A stretch of 64,000 nt of DNA, taken from Pseudoxanthomonas composti (lineage in GTDB: Bacteria > Pseudomonadota > Gammaproteobacteria > Xanthomonadales > Xanthomonadaceae). Positions 22,131 through 32,225 of the stretch are shown here, one piece after another; position 1 is the first letter of the stretch; each line of letters begins with the position of its first letter. The notes beneath the pieces are model-generated. The model had not been told where the DNA came from and did no database searches. It saw nothing but the letters and a program-made list of their open reading frames with translations. The DNA lies in contig NZ_SAWZ01000002.1 of assembly GCF_004122095.1 (NCBI RefSeq), forward strand, positions 594,638-658,637, written 5' to 3'. The position numbers and the translations under genes are program-made.

Positions 22131-23702
22131 ATGACTGCTCCCCTGCCCGCCGCTCCGTCTCCTCCAGCGCCCGGACACCCGCATGCGGCCGCCCCATCGG
22201 TGGCCCCGGTCCATCGCGAACTGAAATGGCTGCTGGTCCTGGCGCTGGTGCGTTTCCTGGCCCATCTGTGGCTCAACGGCGCCTACGGCTTCCACCGCGA
22301 CGAACTGCAGGTGCTGGACGATGCCCGGCACCTGGACTGGGGCTATGTGCCCTACCCGCCGCTGGTGCCCTGGCTGGCACGGCTGGAGCTGTTCCTGTTC
22401 GGAACCTCGCTGGCAGGCTTTCGCGCGGTCGCCACCCTGGCCCAATGCGGGGCGATGGTGCTGGCGGGCCTGATCGCCGCCGAACTCGGCGGCCGGCGCC
22501 TGGCCCAGCTCGCCGCCGCGCTGACCACCGCCTGCATGCCCTTCGGCCTGGTCAACAGCAGCATCCTCATGTACTGCGGCCCGGACCTGCTGTGGGTGGT
22601 GGCGGCCGCCTGGCTGGCGCTGCGCCTGGCCAACGGCGGCGATCTGCGCCTGTGGCTGGTCATGGGCGCAGTCTTCGGCCTGGGCCTGATGACGCGCTAC
22701 ACCATCGTGTACTGGGCCATCGGCCTGGCCGCGGGCGTGCTGGCCACGCCGATGCGCGCCCAGCTGCGCACGCGCTGGCCGTGGCTGGGGGTGGCCGTGG
22801 CCTTGGCGATCTTCCTGCCCAACCTGATCTGGCAGGTGAGGCACGACTTCATTTACCTGGACTTCGTCGCCCACATCCACGCGCGCGATGTCGCCATCGG
22901 CCGCACCGACCTGTTCCTTCCCGAGCAGCTCTACGCCAACGCCAGCGCGCTGACCCTGCCGATCTGGCTTGCCGGCCTGGGCTTCCTTACGCTGGCCGCC
23001 ACGATGCGCCGCTACCGCGTGCTGGTGTGGATGTATGCACTGCCGCTGCTGCTGTTCGCCCTGTCGCGCGGGCGCGGCTACTACATGGCGCCGGGCTATC
23101 CGATGCTGCTGGCCGCCGGCTGCGTGGCCATCCAGGCCTGGTGCGCCCGCCTGCCGGCTAGCCGCGCGCGCGGCCTGCGCATGGCGCTGGTCTGCCTGCT
23201 GGTGGTGGCGCTACCGCTGGGCTGGGCCCTGCACCTGCCTATCGCGCCGGTCAATTCCCCGCTCTGGCATGTCAACCAGCGCCTGCACCGCGATTACGCC
23301 GAGGAGATCGGCTGGCAGGAACTGGCTGAGCAAGTGGCATCCATCTATCACGCCCTGCCCGAGGCCGAGCGCGCCCGTACCGCCATCCTGGCCAACAACT
23401 ACGGCGAAACCGGCGCCATGGCCTTGTACGGCCCGGCGCTGGGCCTGCCGCCGGTGATCAGCCGGACCAACACGGCCTGGTATCGCGGCTACGGCGAGCC
23501 GCCGCCCCAGGTCATCATCGAACTGGGCAATACCGCCAAGGACCAGCGTGGCAGCGTTGCCAGGTGCACCTCGCACGGTCCGGTCCGCAACCGCGAGAAC
23601 GTGGCCAACGAGGAATCGAACAACGGCTACGAGATCTTCGTCTGCCGCGACATCCCGCCGATCTGGCCGCAGATCTGGGGCACCAAGCCCAGGTTCGGTT
23701 GA
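22131..23702 (+). CDS. Glycosyltransferase family 39 (ArnT/PMT-like) membrane protein
   Basis: 523 residues with an N-terminal Pro/Ala-rich tail and about ten transmembrane helices. The first periplasmic loop has YGFHRDELQVLDDARHLDWGYVPYPPLVPW, the acidic catalytic-loop signature of GT39/GT-C enzymes that use polyprenyl-phosphate sugars. A soluble C-terminal portion (residues about 400-523) ends EIFVCRDIPPIWPQIW. Likely modifies a lipid or glycan at the periplasmic face; substrate unknown. Divergent from the LytTR gene with a 145-base spacer, so they may share control. Confidence 0.85.
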   Translation: MTAPLPAAPSPPAPGHPHAAAPSVAPVHRELKWLLVLALVRFLAHLWLNGAYGFHRDELQVLDDARHLDWGYVPYPPLVPWLARLELFLFGTSLAGFRAVATLAQCGAMVLAGLIAAELGGRRLAQLAAALTTACMPFGLVNSSILMYCGPDLLWVVAAAWLALRLANGGDLRLWLVMGAVFGLGLMTRYTIVYWAIGLAAGVLATPMRAQLRTRWPWLGVAVALAIFLPNLIWQVRHDFIYLDFVAHIHARDVAIGRTDLFLPEQLYANASALTLPIWLAGLGFLTLAATMRRYRVLVWMYALPLLLFALSRGRGYYMAPGYPMLLAAGCVAIQAWCARLPASRARGLRMALVCLLVVALPLGWALHLPIAPVNSPLWHVNQRLHRDYAEEIGWQELAEQVASIYHALPEAERARTAILANNYGETGAMALYGPALGLPPVISRTNTAWYRGYGEPPPQVIIELGNTAKDQRGSVARCTSHGPVRNRENVANEESNNGYEIFVCRDIPPIWPQIWGTKPRFG

Positions 23703-23826
23703 GCGGGAACCGCGCCGCGGACGCCGCCGTGGCCTGGCTCAGGTCGCGGCGGTCGGGGCCGCAGGCGTGCCTCCCACTGGCATGCCATCCCGCCCCGACG
23801 AGGCGCCAGCGCCCTGCCGGCGCGAC

Positions 23827-24684
23827 TCAGCCAGCCGCTTCGGCCGCCTCGATGGTGTTCTGCATCAGCGTGGCCACGGTCATCGGACCCACGCCACCCG
23901 GCACCGGCGTGATCCAGCTGGCGCGCTGGGCGGCGGCTTCGTAGCCGATGTCGCCGGTCAGGCTGCCATCATCCAGGCGGTTGATGCCCACGTCGATCAC
24001 CACCGCGCCCGGCTTGACCCACTCGCCCGGCACCAGGTTGGGCCGGCCCACCGCCACCACCAGGATGTCGGCGTCGCGCACGCGCGCTTCCAGCACCTCG
24101 GCCGGGGTGAACTTGTGGCAGCAGGTCACTGTGCAGCCGGCGATCAGCAGCTCCAGCGCCATCGGCCGGCCGACGTGGTTGGACACGCCCACGATGGTGG
24201 CGTTGCGGCCACGCACGGGTTGGTCGGTGTGGGCCAGCAGGGTCACGATGCCACGCGGCGTGCAGGGCCGCAGGCCGAACTCGCGCAGGGCCAGGTGGCC
24301 CACGTTCTCCGGGTGGAAGCCGTCCACGTCCTTGCGCGGGTCGATGCGGTGGATCAGGTGGCGCGCGTCGGGAATGCCCGGCAGCGGCAGCTGCACCAGG
24401 ATGCCGTGCACCTTGGGGTCGGCATTGAGTTCATCGATAAGCTTGAGCAGCTCGGCCTCGGTGGTGCCTTCGGGCAGGTCGTAGTCGAACGCTTCGATGC
24501 CCACCTTCTCCGCGGCGCGGCGCTTGTTGCGCACGTAGACGCTGGAGGCCGGGTCCCCGCCCACCAGCACCACGGCCAGCCCCGGGCGCGACTGCCCTGC
24601 GGCCACGCGCGCATCCACGCGGGTCTTGAGGGTGTCGAGCAGGTCTTCGGCCACGCGGCGGCCATCGAGAATGCGGGCAGTCAT
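23827..24684 (-). CDS. folD: Bifunctional methylenetetrahydrofolate dehydrogenase / cyclohydrolase
   Basis: 285 residues. Interconverts 5,10-methylene-THF and 10-formyl-THF with NADP. Catalytic-domain motifs: [22 protein letters not shown] (with the active Lys) and VQLPLPG. The Rossmann part carries [19 protein letters not shown]; the usual GRSxxVG appears here as GVSNHVG. The C-terminus has [16 protein letters not shown]. The start MTARILDG at 24684 is chosen by family alignment; upstream in-frame starts would only add unrelated residues. Head-to-head with the DUF1244 gene. Confidence 0.96.
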   Translation of the reverse strand: MTARILDGRRVAEDLLDTLKTRVDARVAAGQSRPGLAVVLVGGDPASSVYVRNKRRAAEKVGIEAFDYDLPEGTTEAELLKLIDELNADPKVHGILVQLPLPGIPDARHLIHRIDPRKDVDGFHPENVGHLALREFGLRPCTPRGIVTLLAHTDQPVRGRNATIVGVSNHVGRPMALELLIAGCTVTCCHKFTPAEVLEARVRDADILVVAVGRPNLVPGEWVKPGAVVIDVGINRLDDGSLTGDIGYEAAAQRASWITPVPGGVGPMTVATLMQNTIEAAEAAG

Positions 24685-24778
24685 CGGTCTGTTGGGGGTG
24701 TACAGTCGGCCGCCTATTGTCCCCGATTCATCCAGCAGCGGGTAGGCGCACCGCCCTGCCCCGTCCACAGGAGTTCCC

Positions 24779-25075
24779 ATGACCGACACCACCGCCCTGG
24801 AAGCGGCCGCCTTCCGCCGCCTGCTGGCGCACCTGAACCAGGACCGCCTGGACGTGCAGAACATCGACCTGATGATCCTGGCCGGCTTCTGCCGCAACTG
24901 CCTGGCCGACTGGTATCGCGAGGCGGCCCAGGACGCCGGCCAGGACATAAGCAAGGACCAGGCGCGCGAGGCGATCTACGGCATGCCCTTCGCCGACTGG
25001 AAGGCCAAGTACCAGCAGCCGGCCACGCCAGAGCAGCTGGCCGCCTTCGAAGCCGCCCAGCAGCGCCACGGCTGA
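24779..25075 (+). CDS. DUF1244 domain-containing protein
   Basis: 98-residue soluble protein matching DUF1244: [24 protein letters not shown], then [18 protein letters not shown]. The conserved Cys pair (FCRNC) and acidic residues suggest a metal or redox site, but no activity is established. AGGAG lies 7 bases before the ATG. It is divergent from folD with a 94-base spacer and convergent with the antiporter gene at 25125. Confidence 0.9.
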   Translation: MTDTTALEAAAFRRLLAHLNQDRLDVQNIDLMILAGFCRNCLADWYREAAQDAGQDISKDQAREAIYGMPFADWKAKYQQPATPEQLAAFEAAQQRHG

Positions 25076-25124
25076 CTCCGAGCCCGCACCGCCCGCATCG
25101 CCACACCGCAGGCGGATGCGGGGC

Positions 25125-26951
25125 TCAGGCGCCGGTCGCGTCCTGCACTGGCGCTGAGGCATCCAGCCGCTTGCTCTCGCGGCGCGGCACGGTGAAGGGC
25201 GTGGGCGTGGCCGGCGCGGTATTGCCGATCAGCAGCGGAATCCCGGCGCGCGAGGTGCCGGCGGCCACTTCCAGGTCGAAGCGCTCGGCGTCCAGGCGCC
25301 TGACCTCGGCGGCCACGTTGCGCGCCTCGGCCTCGTCCATGCCCAGCTCCACCAGCGCCGCCTGGCCAAAGCGCACCGCCGATTCGAAGGTCTCGCGGAT
25401 CTGGTAGTCCACGCCCGCGTTGACCAGCTCCAGGGAGTGCTCGCGGTCGAACGAACGCGCCAGCACCTTGGCCTGGCCGAACTCATGCCGGCACAGTTCG
25501 ACGATGCGGTTGGTCGCCTCGCGGTCGTCGATGCAGATGGCGATCTGCCGCGCCGTGGCCGCGCCCGAGGCGTGCAGCACGTCCAGGCGCGTGCCGTCGC
25601 CGTAGTAGATCTTGAAGCCGAATTCCTCGGCGCTGCGGATCATGTCCAGGTCGGTATCGATGATGGTCACGTCCACGTCGCGCGCCAGCAGCGCCTGGCT
25701 CATGACCTGGCCGAAGCGGCCGAAACCGATGATCAGCACGCTGCCGGTCTGCCCCTCGACCTTCTCGATGCCCTCCATCGACTGCTCGGCTTTGGGCATG
25801 AAGCCGCGTGCCAGGATCACCACGATGGGCGTGAGCACCATGGACAGCACCACGATGGCGGTGAAGTTGGCATTGAGCGTGGCGTCGATCAGCCCCTCCG
25901 AGGCCGCGGCCGAATACAGCACGAAGGCGAACTCGCCGCCCTGGGCCATCAGCACCGCCCGGTCCAGCGCCTCGCCATGGCCGCTGCGCGCCACCCGCGC
26001 CACGAAGTAGATGCACAGGCCCTTGACCAGCATCATCGCCAGCACCGCCGAGACGATCAGCGGCCAATTGCGCGCCACCACCGCCAGGTCCAGCGACATG
26101 CCCACGCTGAGGAAAAACAGGCCCAGCAGGATGCCGCGGAAAGGCTCGATGTCCGCCTCGATCTGGTGGCGGAAGGTGGACTCGGACAGCAGCACGCCAG
26201 CCAGGAAGGCGCCCATTGCCATCGACAGGCCGCCGAGCTGCATCAGCAGCGCCGCGCCCAGCACCACCAGCAGCGCGGCGGCGGTCATGACCTCGCGCGC
26301 CCGCGCCCTGGCCAGCACGCGGAACAACGGGTTCAACAGCCAGATGCCGGCCGCGACCAGCCCGGCCACGCTGGCCATGCCAATGCCGATGGCCGTCCAA
26401 CGCGAGCCTGCCCCGGCCGATTCGCTCGGCGCCAGGAAGGCCACCAGCGCCAACAGCGGCACGATCAGCAGGTCTTCGAACAGCAGCACCGAGACGATCT
26501 TCTGGCCGCCTGGCGAGGCGATATCGCCACGCTCGCCCAGCAACTGCATGACGATCGCGGTGGAGGTCAGCACGAAGCCGGCGCCCCCGACGAAGGCCAC
26601 CGGCCAGGAGAAGCCGAACAGCTTGCCGACTACGGTCAGCGCCGCGGCGCAGGCGGCGATCTGCAGCGTGCCCAGGCCGAAGATCTGCTTGCGCAGGCTC
26701 CACAGGTGCGAGGGCCGCATCTCCAGGCCGATCACGAACAGGAACATCACCACGCCCAGCTCGGCCGTGTGCAGAATAGCCTGCGGGTCGGAGAACCAGC
26801 CCAGCCCGAACGGGCCGATCACCAGGCCGCCGGCCAGATACCCCAGCACCGAGCCCAGCCCCAGCCGTCTGAACAGCGGCACGGCCACCACGGCCGCGCC
26901 CAGCAAGGCCACGACACTGACCAGTTCGCTGGTGTCGGAAGGGGCGCTCAT
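25125..26951 (-). CDS. CPA2 family monovalent cation:proton antiporter (KefB/C, YbaL-like)
   Basis: 608 residues. Residues about 8-390 form a Na+/H+ exchanger-type membrane domain of roughly 12 helices (YLAGGLVIGPFGLG, ELGVVMFLFVIGLEMRP, FEDLLIVPLLAL). A cytoplasmic RCK/TrkA-N domain follows from about residue 405 (SVLIIGFGRFGQVM, with IIDTDLDMIRSAEEFG), followed by a tail. Glutathione-gated Kef proteins share this plan, but the C-terminal region differs and no KefF/KefG partner gene is present. Probably K+/H+ efflux for pH or electrophile stress; exact ion uncertain. Confidence 0.9.
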   Translation of the reverse strand: MSAPSDTSELVSVVALLGAAVVAVPLFRRLGLGSVLGYLAGGLVIGPFGLGWFSDPQAILHTAELGVVMFLFVIGLEMRPSHLWSLRKQIFGLGTLQIAACAAALTVVGKLFGFSWPVAFVGGAGFVLTSTAIVMQLLGERGDIASPGGQKIVSVLLFEDLLIVPLLALVAFLAPSESAGAGSRWTAIGIGMASVAGLVAAGIWLLNPLFRVLARARAREVMTAAALLVVLGAALLMQLGGLSMAMGAFLAGVLLSESTFRHQIEADIEPFRGILLGLFFLSVGMSLDLAVVARNWPLIVSAVLAMMLVKGLCIYFVARVARSGHGEALDRAVLMAQGGEFAFVLYSAAASEGLIDATLNANFTAIVVLSMVLTPIVVILARGFMPKAEQSMEGIEKVEGQTGSVLIIGFGRFGQVMSQALLARDVDVTIIDTDLDMIRSAEEFGFKIYYGDGTRLDVLHASGAATARQIAICIDDREATNRIVELCRHEFGQAKVLARSFDREHSLELVNAGVDYQIRETFESAVRFGQAALVELGMDEAEARNVAAEVRRLDAERFDLEVAAGTSRAGIPLLIGNTAPATPTPFTVPRRESKRLDASAPVQDATGA

Positions 26952-27112
26952 GCGCGAGGGGTTCCGGTCATGGGGCTTTGGTCATCGAGAGGTGGCTGGA
27001 TGAGATGCGGCTCGCGCAGGCGCAGGCAAGCCACGGGCATTGCAACGTAGCATCGCAGGCACGGCGCTGACATGGACCGCTGCCGCATCCACGACGTGTG
27101 CCTCATGATCAG

Positions 27113-28252
27113 TCAGCCGGCGCGGACCTGGTCCGCGCCGTTTGTCGATGGCTGTTCGCTCACCGCGCCAGGCGCGCAGACCGGGCACGCGGGATCGGCC
27201 GCCAGGCGCATCTCGTGGAAGCGCATGGTCAGCGCATCGACATGCAGCAGGCGACCGCTGAGCGGCTCGCCGATGCCCAGCAGCAGCTTGATCGCCTCGC
27301 TGGCCTGGATCATCCCGACCAGCCCGGGCAGCACGCCCAGCACGCCCGCCTGCGCGCAGTCCGGCGCCAGTTCCGGCGGTGGCGGTGCGGGGAATAGGCA
27401 GCGATAGCACGGCAGCTGTCCGCGATGACGGCCGGCATCGAACACACTGGCCTGGCCTTCGAAGCGCTGCACCGCCCCATACACCAGCGGCTTGCCCAGC
27501 CGCACGCAGGCATCGTTGAGCACATAGCGCGTGGCGAAATTATCCGCACCATCGACCACCACATCGATGCCGTCGAGCAGCCGATCGACATTGCCCGCGG
27601 TGACACGCTCAGGGACCGCCTCCACGCACACGCCTGGATTGAGCGCCTGCAAGGCCACGGCCGCCGACGCCACCTTGGGCATGCTCACGCGCGCCTCGGC
27701 GTGCAGGATCTGTCGCTGCAGGTTGCTGCGCTCGACCACGTCGTCGTCGGCGATGCGCAGCGTCCCCACCCCGGCCGCGGCCAGATAGAACGCGGCCGGC
27801 GAGCCCAGCCCGCCCGCACCCACCAGCAGCACGCGCGAGGCGCGCAGGCGGCGCTGGCCGGCCTGTCCCACCTGCGGCAGCAGCAGGTGGCGCGCGTAGC
27901 GCTCGTTGAAGTCGCGTGTGTGGGCATCCTGCTCGGGCACCACCATGGGCAGCCCCTCTGCCATCCAGCCCGAGGTGCCGCCATCGATCGAGGCGACCTG
28001 CGCGAAGCCGGCGGTGCGCAGCATCTGCGCCGCCTCCAGCGAGCGCGCCCCGGACTGGCAGATCAGCAGCGCTTGGGCGCCCCCGGCCGGCAGGTGGCGC
28101 GCCGGTTCGGCCAGCAGGCTGGCCTTGGGCACCAAGGCGGCGCCCTGGGCGTGGCCACCTGCGTGTTCGTGCGGCTCGCGCACATCGATCAGGAAGGCCC
28201 CCTGCCGGAGGCGCTGCTGGGCCTCCCGTGGGCTGATGCGTTCGATGCTCAT
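27113..28252 (-). CDS. moeB: Rhodanese-MoeB/ThiF fusion (sulfur-carrier adenylyltransferase)
   Basis: 379 residues. N-terminal rhodanese domain (about residues 1-108), with FLIDVREPHEHAGGH and a likely active Cys in LLICQSGARSLEA. The E1-like ThiF/MoeB domain occupies about residues 115-355: GAGGLGSPAAFYLAAAGVGT nucleotide loop, RSNLQRQILH, DGADNFATRYVLND and Cys-x2-Cys zinc pairs (PCYRCLF, CPVC). MoeB adenylates MoaD in molybdopterin synthesis; a fused rhodanese resembles eukaryotic MOCS3 except that here it is N-terminal. It follows moeA by 28 bases, supporting a molybdenum-cofactor role, though ThiS or another carrier could be served too. Confidence 0.88.
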   Translation of the reverse strand: MSIERISPREAQQRLRQGAFLIDVREPHEHAGGHAQGAALVPKASLLAEPARHLPAGGAQALLICQSGARSLEAAQMLRTAGFAQVASIDGGTSGWMAEGLPMVVPEQDAHTRDFNERYARHLLLPQVGQAGQRRLRASRVLLVGAGGLGSPAAFYLAAAGVGTLRIADDDVVERSNLQRQILHAEARVSMPKVASAAVALQALNPGVCVEAVPERVTAGNVDRLLDGIDVVVDGADNFATRYVLNDACVRLGKPLVYGAVQRFEGQASVFDAGRHRGQLPCYRCLFPAPPPPELAPDCAQAGVLGVLPGLVGMIQASEAIKLLLGIGEPLSGRLLHVDALTMRFHEMRLAADPACPVCAPGAVSEQPSTNGADQVRAG

Positions 28253-28280
28253 GCGCCGATTATGGGCGCTGGCCAGGCGA

Positions 28281-29498
28281 TCAGTACGGGAACACCGTGA
28301 CGCGTTCGCCCAGCGCGTATTCGCGCTCGCCTTCTTCCAGCAGGATCAGCGCATCGCTCTGCGCCGCGCCGCGCAAGCGGTGCGAGGCGTCGGCCGGATT
28401 GGGCAACACGCCCAGCGTTGCATCCTCGCCGTACTGCAATTGCCCGCGCAGGAACTCCAGCCGTGCATGAGTCTTGCGCCAGGGCGCGCGTAAGGCCGCA
28501 GTGACCACCGGGCGCGCGTCCTGGCGACCCTGCAGGCCGTCCAGCAACGGCCGGCTCAGCATCAGGAAGGTGGCCAGCACCGAGACCGGATTGCCCGGCA
28601 GCCCCAGGAACACCGCCTGGTCCATGCGCCCGAACAGCACCGGCATGCCGGGCTTCATGCGCACCTTCCAGAAATCGATCTGGCCATGCTGCTGCAGCAG
28701 CCCCGGCAAGTGGTCCTTCTCCCCGGCCGAGACCGCGCCGCAGGTGATCACCACATCGAAGGCGCTGGCCGCATCGCGCAACAGCAGTTCGATGCGCGCC
28801 GGATCGTCCGGCAGGCGCGGCCAGGCCACCGGTTCCAGTCCCTGCGCGCGCAGCAGACCCATCAGCAGGTCGCGATTGCTGTCGTAGATCTGCCCCGGCA
28901 GCAGCGGCATGCCCGGCTCGATAAGCTCATCGCCGGTGGTGAACACGGCCACGGTCGGGCGGCGCGCCACCGCCAAGTCGCTCACGCCCAGCGCAGCGGC
29001 CAGCGAGACCCGGGCCGGCGTCAGCACCTGCCCGGCGCGCAGCACCAGCTCGCCCTCACGCACATCCTCGCCGGCCCGGCGAATGTCCGCGCCCAGCGCG
29101 ATGCCCGCCGGCACGCGGATCCCGTCCTCGACCAGGATCACCGCTTCCTTGATCACCACCGTGTCCGCGCCAGCGGGCAGCGCCGCGCCGGTGGTGATGC
29201 GCGCGCATTCGCCTGGACCGACACTCAGGCCCTCGCCTGCCCCAGCGAACTGCTCGCCCACCAGGCGCAAGCGCGTGGGCGCATCTGTGGACAGGTCGGC
29301 ATGGCGCAGCGCGAAGCCATCCATGCGGCTGTTGTCGAACGGTGGCAACGCCATCGGCGCCACCAGATCCTGGCCCAGCACCCGGCCATCCACGCGCCCC
29401 AGGCTCAGCCGCTCCAGCGGCAGACGTCGCGCCTGCGCGGTGGCCGCCACGATCTCCAGCGCCTCACGCCAGGCGATGCGGCTCGGGTAGGCCTGCAC
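28281..29498 (-). CDS. moeA: Molybdopterin molybdenumtransferase MoeA
   Basis: 405 residues. Inserts molybdate into adenylylated molybdopterin. Motifs: PPFDNSRMDGFALR near the N-terminus, ITTGAALPAGADTVV, RRAGEDVREGELVL, VAVFTTGDEL, GQIYDSNRDLL, CGAVSAGEKD, MKPGMPVLFG and GLPGNPVSVLATF, then domain IV. It begins at GTG 29498, three bases after the der stop, so translational coupling is likely. moeB follows after 28 bases. Confidence 0.95.
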   Translation of the reverse strand: MQAYPSRIAWREALEIVAATAQARRLPLERLSLGRVDGRVLGQDLVAPMALPPFDNSRMDGFALRHADLSTDAPTRLRLVGEQFAGAGEGLSVGPGECARITTGAALPAGADTVVIKEAVILVEDGIRVPAGIALGADIRRAGEDVREGELVLRAGQVLTPARVSLAAALGVSDLAVARRPTVAVFTTGDELIEPGMPLLPGQIYDSNRDLLMGLLRAQGLEPVAWPRLPDDPARIELLLRDAASAFDVVITCGAVSAGEKDHLPGLLQQHGQIDFWKVRMKPGMPVLFGRMDQAVFLGLPGNPVSVLATFLMLSRPLLDGLQGRQDARPVVTAALRAPWRKTHARLEFLRGQLQYGEDATLGVLPNPADASHRLRGAAQSDALILLEEGEREYALGERVTVFPY

Positions 29499-29501
29499 GG
29501 C

Positions 29502-30899
29502 TCAGCGGCCTTTCACGTGGCGGATCAGGCGCTTCTTCTTGGCGATCTGGCGCTCGGTCAGCACGTTCTTCTTGCCCTCGTAGGGGTTGGTGCCCTCGCG
29601 AAACATGAAGCGCACCGGCGTGCCTACCAGCTTGAAGCGCTTGCGGAAAAAGTTCTCCAGGTAGCGCTTGTACGACTCCGGCAGCACCTTCAGGCGGGTG
29701 CCGTGGACGACGAAGGTCGGCGGGTTGGCCCCGCCTGGGTGGACATAGCGCAGCTTGGAGACATGGCCGCGGATGCTCGGCGGCGGGTTGGTCTCGTAGG
29801 CGATCTCCAGGGCCTTGTTGACCTCGCTGGTGCCGAACTCACGATTGGCCGAGGCATGCGCGCGATGCACGGCCTTGAACAGCTCGCGCAGGCCCGAGCC
29901 ATGCAGCGCGGAGATGCGCACCACCTCGGCCCATTCCACGAAGCTCAGCTTGCGCGAGAGCAGCGCCTCGGCCTGTTCGCGCTGGTAGGTCGTCAGGCCG
30001 TCCCACTTGTTGATCACCACCACCAACGCACGGCCGGCGTCGAGCACCGCACCCAGCACCGTGGCGTCCTGGTCGGTCACGCCCTCGGTGGCATCGAGCA
30101 TCAGCACCGCGACCTGGCACTGTTCGATCGCCTGCAGGGTCTTGAACACCGAGAACTTTTCCACCGCCTCCTCTACCCGGGCGCGGCGACGCAGGCCGGC
30201 GGTATCGATCAGCCGGTACAGGCGGCCATCGCGCTCCAGATCCACCGCGATCGAATCGCGGGTGGTGCCCGGCACGTCCGAGGCGATCATCCGCTCCTCG
30301 CCCAGCAGGCGGTTGACCAGCGTGGACTTGCCCACGTTGGGGCGCCCGACGAAGGCCACGCGGATGCGGTTGGGGTCGGTATCCAGGATCTCGCCGGCGC
30401 CCTCCTCGGGCAGCCGCGCCAACGCCTCGTCGACCAGGTCGTCCACGCCCTGGCGATGCGAGGCGGCGATGGTCAGCACGTCCTCGAAGCCGTAGCGGGC
30501 GAACTCCGAGCGCGCCGCCTCCTCGTCGATGCCGTCGATCTTGTTGATCACCAGCACCGTCGGGCGGGCGGCCTTGCGCAGCCAGCGCAGGATGTCGTCG
30601 TCCAGAGCCGAGGGGCCCTCGCGGCCATCGACCACGAACAGCACCAGGTCAGCTTCCTCGGCCGCGGCCCGCGCCTGGCGCGCGGTGGCGCCGGCCAGGC
30701 CTTCCTCATCGCCGGCGATACCGCCGGTATCGACCACGACGAAATGGCGTTCCTCGTCCAGGCGGCAGACCCCGTAGTTGCGGTCGCGCGTCACGCCCGG
30801 CTGGTCGTGGACCAGCGCGTCGCGGCTGCGGGTCAGCGCGTTGAACAGCGTCGATTTGCCCACGTTGGGGCGCCCGACCAGGGCGACGAGGGGAAGCAT
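29502..30899 (-). CDS. der: Ribosome biogenesis GTPase Der (EngA)
   Basis: 465 residues. Two tandem Era-like G domains followed by a KH-like domain, needed for 50S assembly. G1 motifs [15 protein letters not shown] (domain 1, near residue 10) and [15 protein letters not shown] (domain 2, near residue 190); DTGG and DTAG G3 motifs; NKID and NKWD G4 motifs. The C-terminal KH domain includes [28 protein letters not shown] Lys/Arg-rich tail ends the protein. Upstream of moeA; downstream of bamB, separated by 144 bases with a hairpin. Confidence 0.98.
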   Translation of the reverse strand: MLPLVALVGRPNVGKSTLFNALTRSRDALVHDQPGVTRDRNYGVCRLDEERHFVVVDTGGIAGDEEGLAGATARQARAAAEEADLVLFVVDGREGPSALDDDILRWLRKAARPTVLVINKIDGIDEEAARSEFARYGFEDVLTIAASHRQGVDDLVDEALARLPEEGAGEILDTDPNRIRVAFVGRPNVGKSTLVNRLLGEERMIASDVPGTTRDSIAVDLERDGRLYRLIDTAGLRRRARVEEAVEKFSVFKTLQAIEQCQVAVLMLDATEGVTDQDATVLGAVLDAGRALVVVINKWDGLTTYQREQAEALLSRKLSFVEWAEVVRISALHGSGLRELFKAVHRAHASANREFGTSEVNKALEIAYETNPPPSIRGHVSKLRYVHPGGANPPTFVVHGTRLKVLPESYKRYLENFFRKRFKLVGTPVRFMFREGTNPYEGKKNVLTERQIAKKKRLIRHVKGR

Positions 30900-30994
30900 A
30901 GGAACACCAGGAAAGAATGAGGAATCGGCGCTTGCGCGCCGACAAGATTACCGGAGTTGGCCCGGCAGGCCGATCACGCCCGGTCCGACACGAC

Positions 30995-31023
30995 AACGGC
31001 GACCCGCAAGGCAGGTCGCCGTT
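30995..31023. terminator. Strong hairpin between bamB and der
   Basis: Perfect 10-pair stem AACGGCGACC / GGTCGCCGTT with a 9-base loop, 21 bases after the bamB stop. The T-tract is poor on both strands, so it may attenuate or stabilise the 3' end rather than stop transcription fully. Confidence 0.5.
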
Positions 31024-31043
31024 TGGGACCCAGGCCGGCTGGA

Positions 31044-32225
31044 TCAGCGCAGCTTGAACGCGGTCAGCTTGCCGTCGGTGTTCTGCACGATCAGGATGCC
31101 GTCGGCCACCACCGGCTGGCCCTTGATCGGGTCGCCGCCGGCACGCTCGCGCGCCACGACTTCGCCATTGTCCAGGCGCATCCAGTGCACGTAGCCCTTG
31201 TAGTCGGCCACCACCGCGTAGTCGCCCTGCACGGCCGGGGCCGTCACCGAACGCCGCGCCAGGGTGGTGTTGGACCACAGCGAACCGCCGCTGCTCTTGT
31301 CCAGCGCCCACACGCTGCCATCCGGGTCGGTCACCACCGCCGCCGAAGTGCCGATGCCGATACCGCCCATGCCGCCATTCTCGCGAGTCCACATCGGACG
31401 GCCGCTGGGGCCGTCGATGGCCACCGTGTCGCGCTTGAAGCTGGTCGCCAGCAAGGTGGTGCCATCGATCACCGGGGCGCCGTCCACGTCGGCCATGCGC
31501 TCCAGCTCGGTGCGGCCCTCGCCCGAACCGATCGGCAGGTCCCACATCTGGCGGCCATCGGCCAGGCTCAGTGCGGTCAGGGTGCCGTCGTCGTTGCCGA
31601 CGAAGACGATGTTCGGCGCCAGCGTCACCGGGCTGCCGCCACGGACCGTCAGCGAGGGCAACTCATGGCTCCAGAACCAGCGACGCTCGCCGGTATCGTG
31701 GTCGTAGGCGGTGACGCGACCATCGTTGGAATGCACCACAACATTGTTCTGGCCGATCGTCGGGGCCGCGATGACCTCGCTGTTGATCTTGGCCTTCCAC
31801 TTCTCCTCGCCGGTGGCGCCATCCAGGGCAATCAGCTGGCCATCCAGGGTGCCGGCCACGACCAGGCCATCGCCCGCACCGACCGCGGAAATCCGGTCGT
31901 CGGACTTGTAGCGCCAGATGCTCTTGCCGGTCTGCAGGTCGAAGGCATGCACGCCACCTTCGATGGCCGCCGCGTAGACGCGGCCCTGCGACACCGCCGG
32001 GCGCTGACGCGTGCCCAGCTTCTTCTCGCCATTGCCAGCCGAGGCGGTCCAGACCTTGTCGATGGCGATGCTGTTCTTCAGCTTCACCAGCTCGGCCGGC
32101 TCGGCGGCCTTCTTGTCGGAATCCTTGCTGCTGAACCAGCCTTTGACGGTGCTGCAGCCGCCCAGCGCAAGCGCCATGGCGGAGATCACCAGCGCGCGCT
32201 GGACGAAAACGGACTTGCGTTGCAT
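31044..32225 (-). CDS. bamB: Outer membrane protein assembly factor BamB
   Basis: 393-residue lipoprotein of the BAM complex that inserts beta-barrel proteins. The signal peptide ends in a lipobox LALGGC with lipidated Cys24. The rest is an eight-bladed PQQ-type beta propeller (repeats such as GRVYAAAIEGGVHAFDLQTG, GQLIALDGATGEEKWKAKI, VTAYDHDTGERRWFW, GSVWALDKSSG). Its ATG overlaps the upstream YfgM-like stop as ATGA. Confidence 0.97.
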   Translation of the reverse strand: MQRKSVFVQRALVISAMALALGGCSTVKGWFSSKDSDKKAAEPAELVKLKNSIAIDKVWTASAGNGEKKLGTRQRPAVSQGRVYAAAIEGGVHAFDLQTGKSIWRYKSDDRISAVGAGDGLVVAGTLDGQLIALDGATGEEKWKAKINSEVIAAPTIGQNNVVVHSNDGRVTAYDHDTGERRWFWSHELPSLTVRGGSPVTLAPNIVFVGNDDGTLTALSLADGRQMWDLPIGSGEGRTELERMADVDGAPVIDGTTLLATSFKRDTVAIDGPSGRPMWTRENGGMGGIGIGTSAAVVTDPDGSVWALDKSSGGSLWSNTTLARRSVTAPAVQGDYAVVADYKGYVHWMRLDNGEVVARERAGGDPIKGQPVVADGILIVQNTDGKLTAFKLR

